From positions 3,038,001-3,102,000 of the forward strand of contig OY762444.1 in assembly GCA_963665735.1 (NCBI GenBank): a stretch of DNA of 64,000 nt. Direction: 5' to 3'. Under the pieces are notes generated by a model. That model was given only the letters and a program-made list of their open reading frames with translations. It ran no database searches and had not been told where the DNA came from. Each line of letters opens with the position of its first letter. Position 1 is the stretch's first letter. A program made the translations under genes and the position numbers. Origin of the DNA: CATOSK01 sp963665735. Lineage in GTDB: Bacteria > Chloroflexota > Dehalococcoidia > Lucifugimonadales > UBA3495. Positions 33,509 to 42,907 of this stretch are shown here, piece after piece.

Positions 33509-35296
33509 CTACCAGCCCAGCATTACCGACTCTTTGCGGGGGTCGGCTCCGCCCCGGTAAACGCCCGCCTCAACGTCGGCTACGATGGGCGCAAACCCGT
33601 TGCTGATGCCCCACGGCCCAACAACCTCAACGTCATGCCCCAGCCCTCGCAAGGCGTCGGCCACGTCGCCGGAAATCCGGCCTTCCAGTGTCAAGCGATT
33701 GGGATAGTAGCGGTGGGGCCAGGGCGATTGCGGGAAACTGTACCCGCAGAACCGGGGCGCCTCCACCGCTTCCTGCACTTCCAGGCCGAAATCAACGATG
33801 TTGTTGAACACCTGCAAATTGCATTGGGGTTGACTGTCACCCCCCGGCGTTCCCAGGGTCATAAAGGGCTGACCGTCTTTCAGGATAATGAAGGTGCAGG
33901 GCGTCGTCCGGGGCCGCTTGCGAGGGGCCAGCCCGTTGGGGTTGTCGGGGTCCAGCCAGAAATAGCAGCCCCGGCAGTTAATCACGATTCCAGTGTCCCC
34001 CAAGACCATTCCCTGGGACAAGCCGGCAAAACTGCTGGGCGTGGCCGAAACCATGTTGCCGGCGGCGTCCGCCGTGGAAAGGTAGGTGGTGCCGTCGCCG
34101 TCCCCGGCAACCGCCTCGGCGACTGCCGCCGCATCTCTGGCCCGGTATCCGGGGAGTTCCGCCAGCATCGCCCGCGGGTCTCCCGGCGGATAGTCGGCCC
34201 GCGCAACCGCAGGGTCAATCAGCGACCGGCGCAGGGCAGCGTATTCCTTGGAAAGCAGCCCTTCCACCGGAACGTCCACCTGGGACGGGTCTCCGGTGTA
34301 CCGCTCCCGGTCGGCGAAGGCCAGTTTCAACGCCTCAACCTGCCAGTGAACCGCTTGGGGGCTGTTGTGGCCCATGCCGGCCAAGTCGCACCCTTCCAGG
34401 ATATTCAGGGCCTCCAGCAGGGCGATGCCTTGCGTCCAGGTGCGGTTGGTGAAAATTTGATAGCCCCGGTAGGTGGTGGATATGGGTTCTTCCAACGGCG
34501 ACTCATACTCGGCAAAGTCGTCATAGGTGTAAAGTCCGCCCAAGTCCTGCAACGCCGCCACCATACGACGGGCCGGGTCGCCCTTATAGAAAACATCGCG
34601 AGCCGCTTGTATCGCCGCCCTCCGGGTCTGGCCTTGGGCTGCCGCCTGCTGCTCCGCCGCGGCCATCATTTCCAACGTCCGGGCCAAGTCTTTTTGCACG
34701 AACAGGCTGCCCAGGGGCGGCGGCGCGCCGTTGGGCAGGAAAACCCGGGCCGAATCCGGGTACTTCATTAGATTCGCCATCCGTTCCGCGCTGGCGATGG
34801 CCCGGCTGAACAGTTGATAGGACGGAAACCCCTGGCTGGCGAATCGCATCGCGCTCTCCGCCACCTGGTTGAAAGTCATCGTGCCGTACTCGGCCAGCAT
34901 GGTCAGCAGGGCCGATATGACTCCCGGAACGGTGCTGCTCAACACGCCGGGAGGAATTTCCCCCCACCGCTCCAGGTACAGGTCAATGGTGGCCTTTTGG
35001 GGCGCCCAACCCTGGCCGACCACTGACCGCACGGCGCCGCTGCTGCGGTCATAGAACAGGAAGGCCACTTCGCCGCCCAGCGTATAATGGGCCGTGGGTT
35101 CCGTGACTCCCGCCGCCAGCGCGCTGGCCACGGCGGCGTCCACGGCGTTGCCCCCCTGCCAGAGGACGCGCATCCCCGCCTGGGCCGTCAATTGGGCGCC
35201 GGCGCCCACCATGCCCTGCGTTCCCCACACCATTGGCCGGTGGGAATACCCGCCGTAAGGCCCCGGCGTAAAAGTCTGGCGATTCCCGTTCATCAT
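33509..35296 (-). CDS. ggt: Gamma-glutamyltransferase family protein
   Basis: 595 residues (or 594 from the second ATG). No signal peptide. N-terminal GMVGAGAQLTAQAGMRVLWQGG and NAVDAAVASALAAGVTEPTAH are family hallmarks. The autoprocessing site is in GDGDGTTYLS with the likely nucleophile Thr403. TLGTPGGDSQPQCNLQVF and ISNGFAPIVADVE form the substrate pocket region. GGTs transfer or hydrolyse gamma-glutamyl groups, for example from glutathione, after self-cleavage to two subunits. Lack of a signal peptide suggests a cytoplasmic form or a related cephalosporin-acylase-like enzyme. Followed by the repeat island. Confidence 0.9.
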   Translation of the reverse strand: MMNGNRQTFTPGPYGGYSHRPMVWGTQGMVGAGAQLTAQAGMRVLWQGGNAVDAAVASALAAGVTEPTAHYTLGGEVAFLFYDRSSGAVRSVVGQGWAPQKATIDLYLERWGEIPPGVLSSTVPGVISALLTMLAEYGTMTFNQVAESAMRFASQGFPSYQLFSRAIASAERMANLMKYPDSARVFLPNGAPPPLGSLFVQKDLARTLEMMAAAEQQAAAQGQTRRAAIQAARDVFYKGDPARRMVAALQDLGGLYTYDDFAEYESPLEEPISTTYRGYQIFTNRTWTQGIALLEALNILEGCDLAGMGHNSPQAVHWQVEALKLAFADRERYTGDPSQVDVPVEGLLSKEYAALRRSLIDPAVARADYPPGDPRAMLAELPGYRARDAAAVAEAVAGDGDGTTYLSTADAAGNMVSATPSSFAGLSQGMVLGDTGIVINCRGCYFWLDPDNPNGLAPRKRPRTTPCTFIILKDGQPFMTLGTPGGDSQPQCNLQVFNNIVDFGLEVQEAVEAPRFCGYSFPQSPWPHRYYPNRLTLEGRISGDVADALRGLGHDVEVVGPWGISNGFAPIVADVEAGVYRGGADPRKESVMLGW

Positions 35297-35440
35297 AACC
35301 GCGCCTCCGATTTAACCGTGTTTCGTGTCCCCTGTTATACCCCCAAACTAATCCAACGGCAACCAAACCCTTTCCATTTCCACCGCCAACCCCGTACCAT
35401 AGCGGCCAGCAAATCTAAACTCTGAAACCGCAGGACGCCG

Positions 35441-36583
35441 TTGACCAAGACCATCCGCAAAAACTGCATCTTCCTGCTGGCCGCCGCCCTTGTCGTCGCG
35501 GCCCTAGCCGGCTGTGGGCCGCACCTGGCGCCCGAATTTCGGGGCATTGAACGCTGGGTCAACTCCCCCGGCCTGACCCTGGAGCAACTGCGGGGCAAGG
35601 TGGTCCTGATTGACTTCTGGACTTATTCCTGTATCAACTGCATCCGCACCCTGCCCTACCTGACGGACTGGCATGACAAGTATTCCCGCTACGGGCTGGT
35701 AATCGTCGGCGTGCATACCCCGGAGTTTGACTTTGAGAAACGACCCGAAAACGTCGCCGACGCCGCCCAGACCTTCGGCATTGAGTACCCGGTGGCCCTG
35801 GACAACAATTACGCCACCTGGAACTCTTTTGGCGTCAACGCCTGGCCCACCAAGTTCCTGATTGACCAGTCGGGCCACCTACGCTACGGGCATCGGGGCG
35901 AGGGCGCTTACGCCGAGACCGAGGAGGCGATTCGGGAACTGTTGGAGGAATCCGGCGCCGACTTGACCCCCATCCAGGCCCGCACCGGCCCCGACCCGGA
36001 TTTTGTTGACGAAGCCTTTGCCCCTGACCCGGCCCAGCGCATCACCCGCGAGCTTTACGCCGGTTACAACCGCAACAACCGCCTGCCTTCCGCCGCCTTT
36101 GGAACCCTGGTGGGGCAAATCCCGTCCTACATCATGCACGAAGAGTATTATGAGCAGAAGAACGCCGACATCCTTTACAGCGACCCCTACCTGGTCACCG
36201 GCGAGCGGTTCAACCATTTCATTTACCTGCATGGGCTCTGGAACAACGGCCCGGAAAGCGTTACCCACGCCCGGCAGACCGCCGGTTTCGAGGACTACGT
36301 GGCGATTAAGTTCTACGCCACCAGCGTCAACTCGGTGATGAGCGCGCCCGGCCCGGTGGCGGTGCGGGTAACGCTGGACGGCAAGCCTTTGGCCCGCAAC
36401 CAGGCCGGCCAGGACATTGAGTTTGACGCCCAGGGCAATAGCCTGGTAACGGTATCCGAACCACGACTCTATGGCCTGGTAAAGCTGGACTCATTCCAGA
36501 CGCACAACCTGGAGCTAAGCCCCAGGGAAGCCGGACTGTCCCTCTTCACCTTCACCTTCGGCGCCTATGAGGACGTGCCATGA
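35441..36583 (+). CDS. DipZ/TlpA-like thioredoxin lipoprotein
   Basis: 380 residues from a TTG at 35441. A signal peptide ends in a lipobox (ALAGC, Cys25). The thioredoxin/AhpC-TSA domain has the active site WTYSCINCIRTLP (Cys64, Cys67) and the cis-Pro block NAWPTKFLIDQ. A second domain from about residue 180 (RITRELYAGYNRNNRLPSAA, FNHFIYLHGLWNNGPESV) is the DipZ-type C-terminal beta domain. It should act as an exported thiol-disulfide oxidoreductase held to the membrane by lipid. Classical DipZ has an N-terminal CcdA-like membrane part that is absent here. Confidence 0.88.
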   Translation: MTKTIRKNCIFLLAAALVVAALAGCGPHLAPEFRGIERWVNSPGLTLEQLRGKVVLIDFWTYSCINCIRTLPYLTDWHDKYSRYGLVIVGVHTPEFDFEKRPENVADAAQTFGIEYPVALDNNYATWNSFGVNAWPTKFLIDQSGHLRYGHRGEGAYAETEEAIRELLEESGADLTPIQARTGPDPDFVDEAFAPDPAQRITRELYAGYNRNNRLPSAAFGTLVGQIPSYIMHEEYYEQKNADILYSDPYLVTGERFNHFIYLHGLWNNGPESVTHARQTAGFEDYVAIKFYATSVNSVMSAPGPVAVRVTLDGKPLARNQAGQDIEFDAQGNSLVTVSEPRLYGLVKLDSFQTHNLELSPREAGLSLFTFTFGAYEDVP

Positions 36584-36694
36584 CCGCCAGCTTGATACTG
36601 TATAATTTCTCCAGGTCCATCGGCCCCGGCATCGCATAGACAGAACAAACACAGTGGCGGCAATCATCAGCAAACACCGAGGAACGACAGCGAT

Positions 36695-37048
36695 ATGCAG
36701 CAAGTAACTGAGTACCGGCAACGGAGCAAGGCTTTCCTGGAAAAGGCCGGCGAGGAATTGGCCGCCGGAGACCTGGAACAAGCGTCGGAAAAGGCTTGGG
36801 GAGCGGCGGCCTTGATAGTCAAGGCCGTGGCAGACCGGCGGGGCATCCCACACACCAGCCACAACGGGTTGTGGGATGTCGTTGGCGATTTGGTCGTCGA
36901 AACGGGCGACGACGAACTACACGCTCTGTTTGGCTATGCCAACTCCCTGCACCAGAACTTTTACGAAGACCGGATGCCGGTTGGGGCGGTGGACTTCGGC
37001 ATCATCTGTATGGAACGGTTCGTCGAAAAGGTTGAAGGATTGCTCTAG
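36695..37048 (+). CDS. PaREP1/HEPN-like small protein
   Basis: 117 residues, entirely the PaREP1-type helical bundle: RSKAFLEKAGEELAAGDLEQ, ASEKAWGAAALIVKAVADRRG, then NGLWDVVGDLV and FGYANSLHQNFYEDRM. It matches the N-terminal part of the protein at 21663 (shared ASEKxW and a central xNxLxDV-like helix). HEPN-related; no toxin partner such as a nucleotidyltransferase is adjacent. Role unknown. Confidence 0.77.
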   Translation: MQQVTEYRQRSKAFLEKAGEELAAGDLEQASEKAWGAAALIVKAVADRRGIPHTSHNGLWDVVGDLVVETGDDELHALFGYANSLHQNFYEDRMPVGAVDFGIICMERFVEKVEGLL

Positions 37049-37054
37049 TATGCG

Positions 37055-37133
37055 ACGCGCGGCCCATCCGGTTGAAATACACTCACGACCTGCTTCCGTG
37101 CTTACGGCTCTCTTGACGGCCCCAACTCCACCT
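37055..37133 (+). pseudogene. Fragment of a histone-deacetylase-family gene
   Basis: About 79 bases closely match 38551-38632 of the intact gene in the same orientation: both carry CGGCCCATCCGGTTGAAATA, then CACGACCTGCT, CTTACGG and CCAACTCCACC. The frame is broken by indels. It overlaps the 3' end of the SsuD-like gene on the other strand. It marks a partial duplication or recombination around 37.1-38.6 kb. Confidence 0.8.
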
Positions 37134-38323
37134 TGGCGCCGCGCCGATGGGCCACCCCTTCCCGCAGCAGCGGTATCAACTCCCGGCCGTAGTCAATGGC
37201 GTCGGCCAGCGGGTCGAACCCCCGCAGGATGAACGTGGCGCAACCCGCGTCGTAATAATTCAGTAGTGACTCCGCCACCTGCTGCGCCGTCCCCACCAGG
37301 CAGGTGGTGTTTCCCGCGCCGCCGCTGGCGTAGGCTACCGGCATCCACAACCGCTCATCGTACCTCCTGCCGTTCCGCCAGGTCAACCAGCCGCCGGGAC
37401 AGTTCCGATTGCATCCGGGCCGGCTGTCCCGGCGCAATCTTTCTCCTGGTGGATTCCTGTACCCGTTCCAGGATGCGGCGCGCCCGCTGCCACGCCTCGG
37501 CCTCGGTATTCCCCAGCACCGGACGCACCGACAGGCTGAAAGACAACTGCCGGCCGTGGGATGCGGCCCGTTCCCGCAAAACCCCGATGCGCTTCCTGAC
37601 CACCGCCAGCGGCTCTCCCAGAAAGGCGAAAACGTCGGCCCGGCGGCTGCCCACTTCCAGCGCCGCCGGCGATGCGCCGCCGAAAAACAGAGGCAAGCGG
37701 GGCTGCTGCCGGCAACGCACCTGGCTAACCGCGCCCTGGAATCGGTAAAACTCCCCCTGGTGGTCAAAGGGTTCCGTCTCCGTCCACACCCGCCCCAACA
37801 CCTCCATATATTCATCGGTGCGGCGATAGCGGGAATCATGGTCCAGCCAATCGCCGTCCTGCCGCTGCTCAACGTCGCTGCCGCCGGTGATGATGTGCAG
37901 GGCGATGCGGCCCCGGCTCAACTGGTCCAGGGTGGCGGCTTTGCGGGCGGCTAGCGTGGGAGTCACGAACCCGGGACGATGGGCGATGAGGAACCCCAGC
38001 CTTTCCGTATGGCCGGCGGCGTATCCGGCCACCTCGAAACCGTCGGCGGTGCTGGAAGAGTAGCCCGTCAACACCATGTCGAACCCGGCGGCTTCGTGGG
38101 CCTGGGCAAACTCGGCGATATAATCGGCGTCCACCCCGGCGGGTATCTCCCCACCGGGGTTGATTCCGCCGCCGAAAACGCTGAGGCTGGCCCCGGCGCT
38201 GGCCGGGTCTTCCCGCTGCACGCCAATCATCCCGACGACCTGCACCGAGCCGGGGCGCGGCCACATTCCGCAGCTGCCCGCTGCCCCGGCCTTGGTCGTC
38301 CCTTTCCCGTCCGAATCGGCCAT
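37102..38323 (-). pseudogene. SsuD-like FMNH2-dependent monooxygenase with a frameshift
   Basis: The start is the ATG at 38323 (MADSDGKGTTKAG). The first frame runs through SVFGGGINPGGEIPAGVDAD, GFDMVLTGYSSSTADGFEV, HRPGFVTPTLAARKAATLDQ and GRIALHIITGGSDVEQRQDGD, all LLM/alkanesulfonate-monooxygenase patterns. It stops near 37355. The C-terminal part continues in another frame: RYDERLWMPVAYASGGAGNTT, LVGTAQQVAESLLNYYDAG and FILRGFDPLADAIDYGRELI. A single-base indel at roughly 37355-37380 explains the break; it may be a true mutation or an assembly error. The last codons lie inside the duplicated deacetylase fragment. If intact it would oxidise a sulfonate or related compound with reduced FMN. 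Confidence 0.85.
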
Positions 38324-38486
38324 TACTCCAAAACCTCCAGGCCGTTCATGTCCCAACCGCCGGCAGTATAGCATGGCCCGCCAACTCCGCCTTTGACTAT
38401 CGCCGTCACCGGCTATACCCTGAAACCCCAACCATCGTCGGAACCAGACTCTCATCAGGCACGGGTTTCAGGAGGCGCAGCCCATC

Positions 38487-39614
38487 ATGCGAAAAGCGGC
38501 CTTTGTTTACGAAGACGGTCTTTCCCGGCACGTCCTCAGAAACGACCATCCCATGCGGCCCATCCGGTTGAAATATACCCACGACCTGCTCCAGGCTTAC
38601 GGGGCCTTTGACGGTTCCAACTCCACCCTGGTTAATCCCCGGCCGGCCACTCCCGAAGAAATCGGCTGGCTGCACACCCCGGACTACCTGGCCGCCGTCC
38701 GCAGTTTGAGCGCTGGACTGAGCGGCTACCATCCGGAGCGGTTCGGATTCAGCGCCGCCGGGGACAACCCCATCTACGCCGGAATGTACGAGTCCGCCCT
38801 GCTCAGCTCCGGGGCCTCCCTAGTGGCGGCGGAGTTGGTAGCGTCGGGCCAGGCGGAGGTGGCTTTCAACATCGCCGGTGGACTGCACCACGCCGCCGCC
38901 GGCCACGCCTCCGGGTTCTGCATCTTCAACGACCCGGTCATCGCCATCCAGTATTTCCTGCAATTGGGCCGGCGCGTCGCCTACGTGGACATTGACGCCC
39001 ACCACGGTGACGGCGTGCAGGACGCTTTCCTGGATGACCCCCGTGTTCTGACCATCTCCATGCACGAATCCGGGCGGTTCCTCTTTCCCGGCACCGGATT
39101 CCCCGGGGAGACCGGCACCGGCGAAGGCTTGGGTTACGCCGTCAACGTGCCGCTGTATCCCTATACCGAGGACGAGCTTTATCTATGGGCCTTCCGGGAA
39201 GTGACCTTGCCCCTGGTGCGGGCCTTCGCTCCCGACGTGCTGGTGACCCAGTTGGGCATTGACAGCTACCACAGCGACCCTTTGACCCACCTGCAAATGA
39301 CTTCCCGAGGATTCGTGGAGGCCGTCGGGGAGTTTGCCGCCTTGGGGCTGCCCTGGTTGGCGTTGGGTGGCGGAGGCTACGATTTGGGCGCGGTGGCCCG
39401 CTGCTGGACGCTGGCCTACGGCGTGATGCTGGGGGAGGAATGGCCCGACCGGATACCCGCCGCCATAGCCCAGGAACACGGCTGGCGGCAACTGCGGGAC
39501 ACGGTGGCCCTGGACGTGCCGGCCCACGTCCGCGCCGACGCCAGGGCGATGGCCGAAGAAAGCGTCGCGATAATCAAAGACCGGGTTTTTTCGGTACACC
39601 AACTGCCCGACTGA
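38487..39614 (+). CDS. Histone deacetylase-family protein (AcuC/acetylpolyamine amidohydrolase type)
   Basis: 375 residues. Conserved blocks: RNDHPMRPIRLKYTHDLL, GGLHHAAAGHASGFCIFNDP, the zinc site AYVDIDAHHGDGVQDAF, VLTISMHESGRFLFPG, TQLGIDSYHSDPL and the glycine loop LALGGGGYD. Such enzymes remove acetyl groups from proteins, acetoin-pathway acetyl-CoA synthetase or polyamines. AGGAGG lies 12 bases before the ATG. A fragment of this gene is duplicated 1.5 kb upstream. Confidence 0.9.
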   Translation: MRKAAFVYEDGLSRHVLRNDHPMRPIRLKYTHDLLQAYGAFDGSNSTLVNPRPATPEEIGWLHTPDYLAAVRSLSAGLSGYHPERFGFSAAGDNPIYAGMYESALLSSGASLVAAELVASGQAEVAFNIAGGLHHAAAGHASGFCIFNDPVIAIQYFLQLGRRVAYVDIDAHHGDGVQDAFLDDPRVLTISMHESGRFLFPGTGFPGETGTGEGLGYAVNVPLYPYTEDELYLWAFREVTLPLVRAFAPDVLVTQLGIDSYHSDPLTHLQMTSRGFVEAVGEFAALGLPWLALGGGGYDLGAVARCWTLAYGVMLGEEWPDRIPAAIAQEHGWRQLRDTVALDVPAHVRADARAMAEESVAIIKDRVFSVHQLPD

Positions 39615-39639
39615 CTCAGGCCAAGAATCCCTTTCAATA

Positions 39640-39930
39640 GTCCCTTCCCCCTTGACTGGGTAGGGTTAGGAAGGGGGGCGGCGGGCACAAAGGGCGAATA
39701 TGACCGACCCCCACCCTAACCCTCCCCCTGGACAGGGGGAGGGGATTTCTTTACGGGTTTGGAAGTTCCTTCGGAGCGAGGACCGTCATACCGGCGCAGG
39801 CCGGTATCCAGGACTGTTTGCCGTCGTGGACGCCGTTCTTTGCCTGGACTTTCTGGATTCCGGCTTTCGCCGGAACGACGGGTTGGGGGCGTAAAAAACT
39901 CCCTCTCCCGGTAAGGGAGAGGGCTGGAAT
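39640..39930. repeat. Repeat-filled intergenic region
   Basis: Contains an inverted partial MITE block (AATAGTCCCTTCCCCCTTGAC near 39639), CCCTCCCCCTGG/CAGGGGGAGGGG near 39717-39745, a REPIN composite (ATACCGGCGCAGGCCGGTAT at 39788-39807; ATTCCGGC-TTTC-GCCGGAAC at 39857-39876), and CCCTCTCCCGG/AAGGGAGAGGG near 39900-39923. No gene is seen between 39615 and 39969. Confidence 0.85.
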
Positions 39931-39969
39931 GGCGGTCAAAAACCGGCGGCCCTGGATTCCGGGGCGCCG

Positions 39970-40251
39970 TTAGTCCTGGGGTTCTTCGTTGAGCATTTCC
40001 TTGGCGGCGTCGCCCACGTTGGCCTCGATGCAGTCCCGCAGGGCTGAATAGACCGACTTCTTGACGGCCTCCATCATCCACGTCTCGACTTCCGGGTTGG
40101 TCTGATAGCTGTTCTTGGTGGCTATCAAACGCTGCAACAGGGTCAAGTAATGGTACTGCAAGGGAGTGAGCGACTGGTCAACTCCTTCGATTGCCAACGG
40201 GCCGTCGTCCCGTACCAAATCTTGTTCGGCGCTGTCTTGTTGTGCGCTCAT
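39970..40251 (-). CDS. Small helical protein downstream of dnaK, unknown function
   Basis: 93 residues from the ATG at 40251, which has GGAG seven bases upstream (a GTG two codons earlier is also possible). Acidic N-terminus, then SLTPLQYHYLTLLQRLIATK and WMMEAVKKSVYSALRDCIEA suggest two helices. I do not recognise the family. It follows dnaK by 92 bases on the same strand, so it may share heat-shock expression with the hspR-grpE-dnaK operon. Confidence 0.65.
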   Translation of the reverse strand: MSAQQDSAEQDLVRDDGPLAIEGVDQSLTPLQYHYLTLLQRLIATKNSYQTNPEVETWMMEAVKKSVYSALRDCIEANVGDAAKEMLNEEPQD

Positions 40252-40349
40252 CTCCACTCTCCAAAACTCGCCAACTGGATATGGCGGGTTTGCACTGGGT
40301 TCATTATACCAGATACCCCGGCCCCCGGTAATGGGGTTGGCCTATGAGT

Positions 40350-42251
40350 TTAGACCTCCCGGAACTCCCCTTCCACCGTTCCCTCTTCAGGGCCGTCGCC
40401 GGGAGACTCGGACGGCCCGCCGTCTCCGGGTTGGCCGGCACCCGGCTGGCTGTAAACCGCCTGGCCGATTTTCTGCACCGATTCGTTCAGCGCGGTCATC
40501 CCGGTCTGCATTTCGGCGACGTTGTTGGCCTCCACCGCCGATTTCAGGGTGGTGATGTTCGCGTCAACCTCGGCCTTCAAGTCCTCGGGAATCTTGTCCG
40601 CGTTGTCCTGCACCAGCTTTTCGGTGCTGTAAACCAAGTTGTCCGCCTGGTTGCGGGTCTCGATTTCCGCCCGCCGCCGCCGGTCGTCGTCCTCGTGGGA
40701 CTTGGCGTCGTCCACCATCTGCTCGATTTCCTGCTGGGACAGGCCGGAACTGGGCTGAATGACAATCTTCTGCTCTTTGCCGGTGCCTTTGTCCTGGGCT
40801 GACACGCTCAGAATGCCGTTGGCGTCAATGTCAAAGGTGACGTCAATCTGCGGCACGCCCCGCGGCGCCGGCAGAATCCCGTCCAGGATGAACCGGCCAA
40901 TGGACTTGTTATCGGTAGCCATTGGCCTCTCCCCCTGCAAAACGTGAATATCCACGCTGGTCTGGCTGTCCGCCGCCGTGGTAAAAGTCTCCGTCTTTTT
41001 CGTGGGAATGGTGGTGTTGCGGGGAATCAACGTGGTCATAACGCTGCCCAGGGTTTCCAACCCCAGGGTCAACGGGCTTACGTCCAGCAGCACAATGTCG
41101 CTGACATCGCCGGCCAGTACGCCGCCTTGAATCGCGGCCCCCAGAGCTACCGCCTCATCCGGATTGACCGAGCGGTTGGGGTCCTGGCTGAAAATGCCCT
41201 TCACCTTTTCCTGCACCGCCGGCATCCGGCTCATGCCGCCCACCAGGATAACGTCGTCAATGCCGCCGGGGGACAGGCCGGCGTCGGACAAAGCCTGCTT
41301 GCAGGGGCCTTCCGTCCGGGCAACCAAGTCTGCCACCAACTGCTCCAGCCTGGCCCGGCTCAGCGACTTTATCAAGTGCTGCGGGCCGCTGGCGTCGGCG
41401 GTGATGAAGGGAAGGTTGATTTCCGTCTCCAGGGTGCTGGAAAGCTCAATCTTAGCCCGCTCGGCTGCGTCCCGTAGCCGTTGCAGGGCCATGTTGTCGT
41501 TGCGCAGGTCAATCCCAGTTTCCTGCCGGAACTCTTGCAGCAGCCACTCCAGCACCTTTTCGTCGAAGTCGTCGCCGCCCAAGTAGGTATCCCCGTTGGT
41601 GGACTTGACCTCAAAGACGCCCTCGCCCATGCTCAGGATGGTGATGTCGAAGGTGCCGCCGCCCAGGTCAAAAACGGCGATAGTAGCGTCGGACTGTTTC
41701 TTGTCCAGCCCGTAGGCCAGCGAGGACGCGGTGGGTTCGTTGATGATGCGCAGCACGTCCAGGCCGGCGATGGTGCCGGCGTCCTTGGTGGCCTGACGTT
41801 GCGCGTCGTTGAAGTAGGCGGGAACGGTGATGACCGCCTGGGTTATTCGCTCCCCCAGCTTGGCCTCGGCGTCCTGCCGGATTTTTTGCAGCACCATTGA
41901 GGAAATCTGCGGCGGGGCGTAGCTCTCCCCGGCCATTTCCACGTGGGCGTCGCCGTTGGACGCCTGCACGATTTTATAGGGCAGCCGTCCGATGGCCGTC
42001 GAAACTTCCGAGTCCGAGAATTTCCGGCCCATCAACCGCTTTACTGAAAAGACCGTATTTTCCGGGTTGGTGACGGCCTGCCGCTTGGCCGTCTGGCCCA
42101 CGTATCGCTCGCTGCTGCGGGCGTTCACCGCCACCACCGACGGGGTCAAGCGACCGCCCTCGGCGTTTTCCACCACCACCGGGTCGCCGGCTTCCACCAC
42201 CGCCGCCACCGAGTTGGTGGTGCCCAAGTCTATGCCCAGGACTTTAGCCAT
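40350..42251 (-). CDS. dnaK: Chaperone DnaK (Hsp70)
   Basis: 633 residues, full length. VLGIDLGTTNSVAAVVEAGD at the start, AVITVPAYFNDAQRQATKDA, VFDLGGGTFDITILSMGEG, ILVGGMSRMPAVQEKVK and LDVSPLTLGLETLG are the Hsp70 ATPase and linker signatures. The substrate domain has VDIHVLQGERPMATDNKS, and the lid ends in a Gly/Pro-rich tail with EEGTVEGEF. It refolds proteins with GrpE and DnaJ. It lies 42 bases behind grpE; no dnaJ is in the window. Expression is probably under HspR control from the operator at 43491. Confidence 0.98.
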   Translation of the reverse strand: MAKVLGIDLGTTNSVAAVVEAGDPVVVENAEGGRLTPSVVAVNARSSERYVGQTAKRQAVTNPENTVFSVKRLMGRKFSDSEVSTAIGRLPYKIVQASNGDAHVEMAGESYAPPQISSMVLQKIRQDAEAKLGERITQAVITVPAYFNDAQRQATKDAGTIAGLDVLRIINEPTASSLAYGLDKKQSDATIAVFDLGGGTFDITILSMGEGVFEVKSTNGDTYLGGDDFDEKVLEWLLQEFRQETGIDLRNDNMALQRLRDAAERAKIELSSTLETEINLPFITADASGPQHLIKSLSRARLEQLVADLVARTEGPCKQALSDAGLSPGGIDDVILVGGMSRMPAVQEKVKGIFSQDPNRSVNPDEAVALGAAIQGGVLAGDVSDIVLLDVSPLTLGLETLGSVMTTLIPRNTTIPTKKTETFTTAADSQTSVDIHVLQGERPMATDNKSIGRFILDGILPAPRGVPQIDVTFDIDANGILSVSAQDKGTGKEQKIVIQPSSGLSQQEIEQMVDDAKSHEDDDRRRRAEIETRNQADNLVYSTEKLVQDNADKIPEDLKAEVDANITTLKSAVEANNVAEMQTGMTALNESVQKIGQAVYSQPGAGQPGDGGPSESPGDGPEEGTVEGEFREV

Positions 42252-42293
42252 TTTCCGTCTCCTCAGTTCCAGGTTTCATTGCTTGATTGCTGA

Positions 42294-42884
42294 TTATTGC
42301 GATTGCGAGGATTCCCGCGCCACCACCACCTGCGCCGCCTGGATTACCCGGTCATGCAGCCGGTAGCCGTTGCGCAGCACTTCCACCACGTGACCCGGCG
42401 GGAAGTCCGGCGACTCTTGCGTTCCCACCGCCTCATGTTCCGACGGGTCGAAGGGCGCGCCCATCGCCTCTATCCGGGACACTCCTTCCGACTCCAACAG
42501 GTTGTAAACCTTCCGCTGAATCAGCTTGACCCCTTCAACCCAGGGGTTGGCCGCTGCGCTCCGGTCGGCGTGGTCCATAGCCAGGCCAAGTTCATCGTAC
42601 ACCGGCAGCAGCTTGGTAATCAGCCGGCTGTTGGAATACTGCTGCAAGGAAATCCGTTCTTCGTCCGCCCGCTTCCGGTAATTGACCAAATCGGCCTGGG
42701 CCCTCTGGGCCGCGTCGCGGTTCTGGTCAATTTCTTTGCGGGCCTCGCCCAGGTCGCTGGTCAAAGCCGCAACCTGTTCCTCCGGGGTCAGGTGTTGGTA
42801 GTCCGCCAGCGCCATGTCCACTTCCTCCACCCTCTCTACCTCCACCTGTTCCACGGGGTAGCCGTCGCCGGTTTCTTGGGTCAT
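42294..42884 (-). CDS. grpE: Nucleotide exchange factor GrpE
   Basis: 196 residues. Acidic N-terminus, long helix with RDAAQRAQADLVNYRKRADEE, LLPVYDELGLAMDHAD, and the beta domain GAPFDPSEHEAVGTQES and GHVVEVLRNGYRLHDRVIQA. GrpE opens the DnaK nucleotide site. Placed between hspR (23 bases upstream) and dnaK (42 bases downstream), in one operon. Confidence 0.96.
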   Translation of the reverse strand: MTQETGDGYPVEQVEVERVEEVDMALADYQHLTPEEQVAALTSDLGEARKEIDQNRDAAQRAQADLVNYRKRADEERISLQQYSNSRLITKLLPVYDELGLAMDHADRSAAANPWVEGVKLIQRKVYNLLESEGVSRIEAMGAPFDPSEHEAVGTQESPDFPPGHVVEVLRNGYRLHDRVIQAAQVVVARESSQSQ

Positions 42885-42907
42885 ACATCCATCCCTGGTT
42901 TGCCGGG

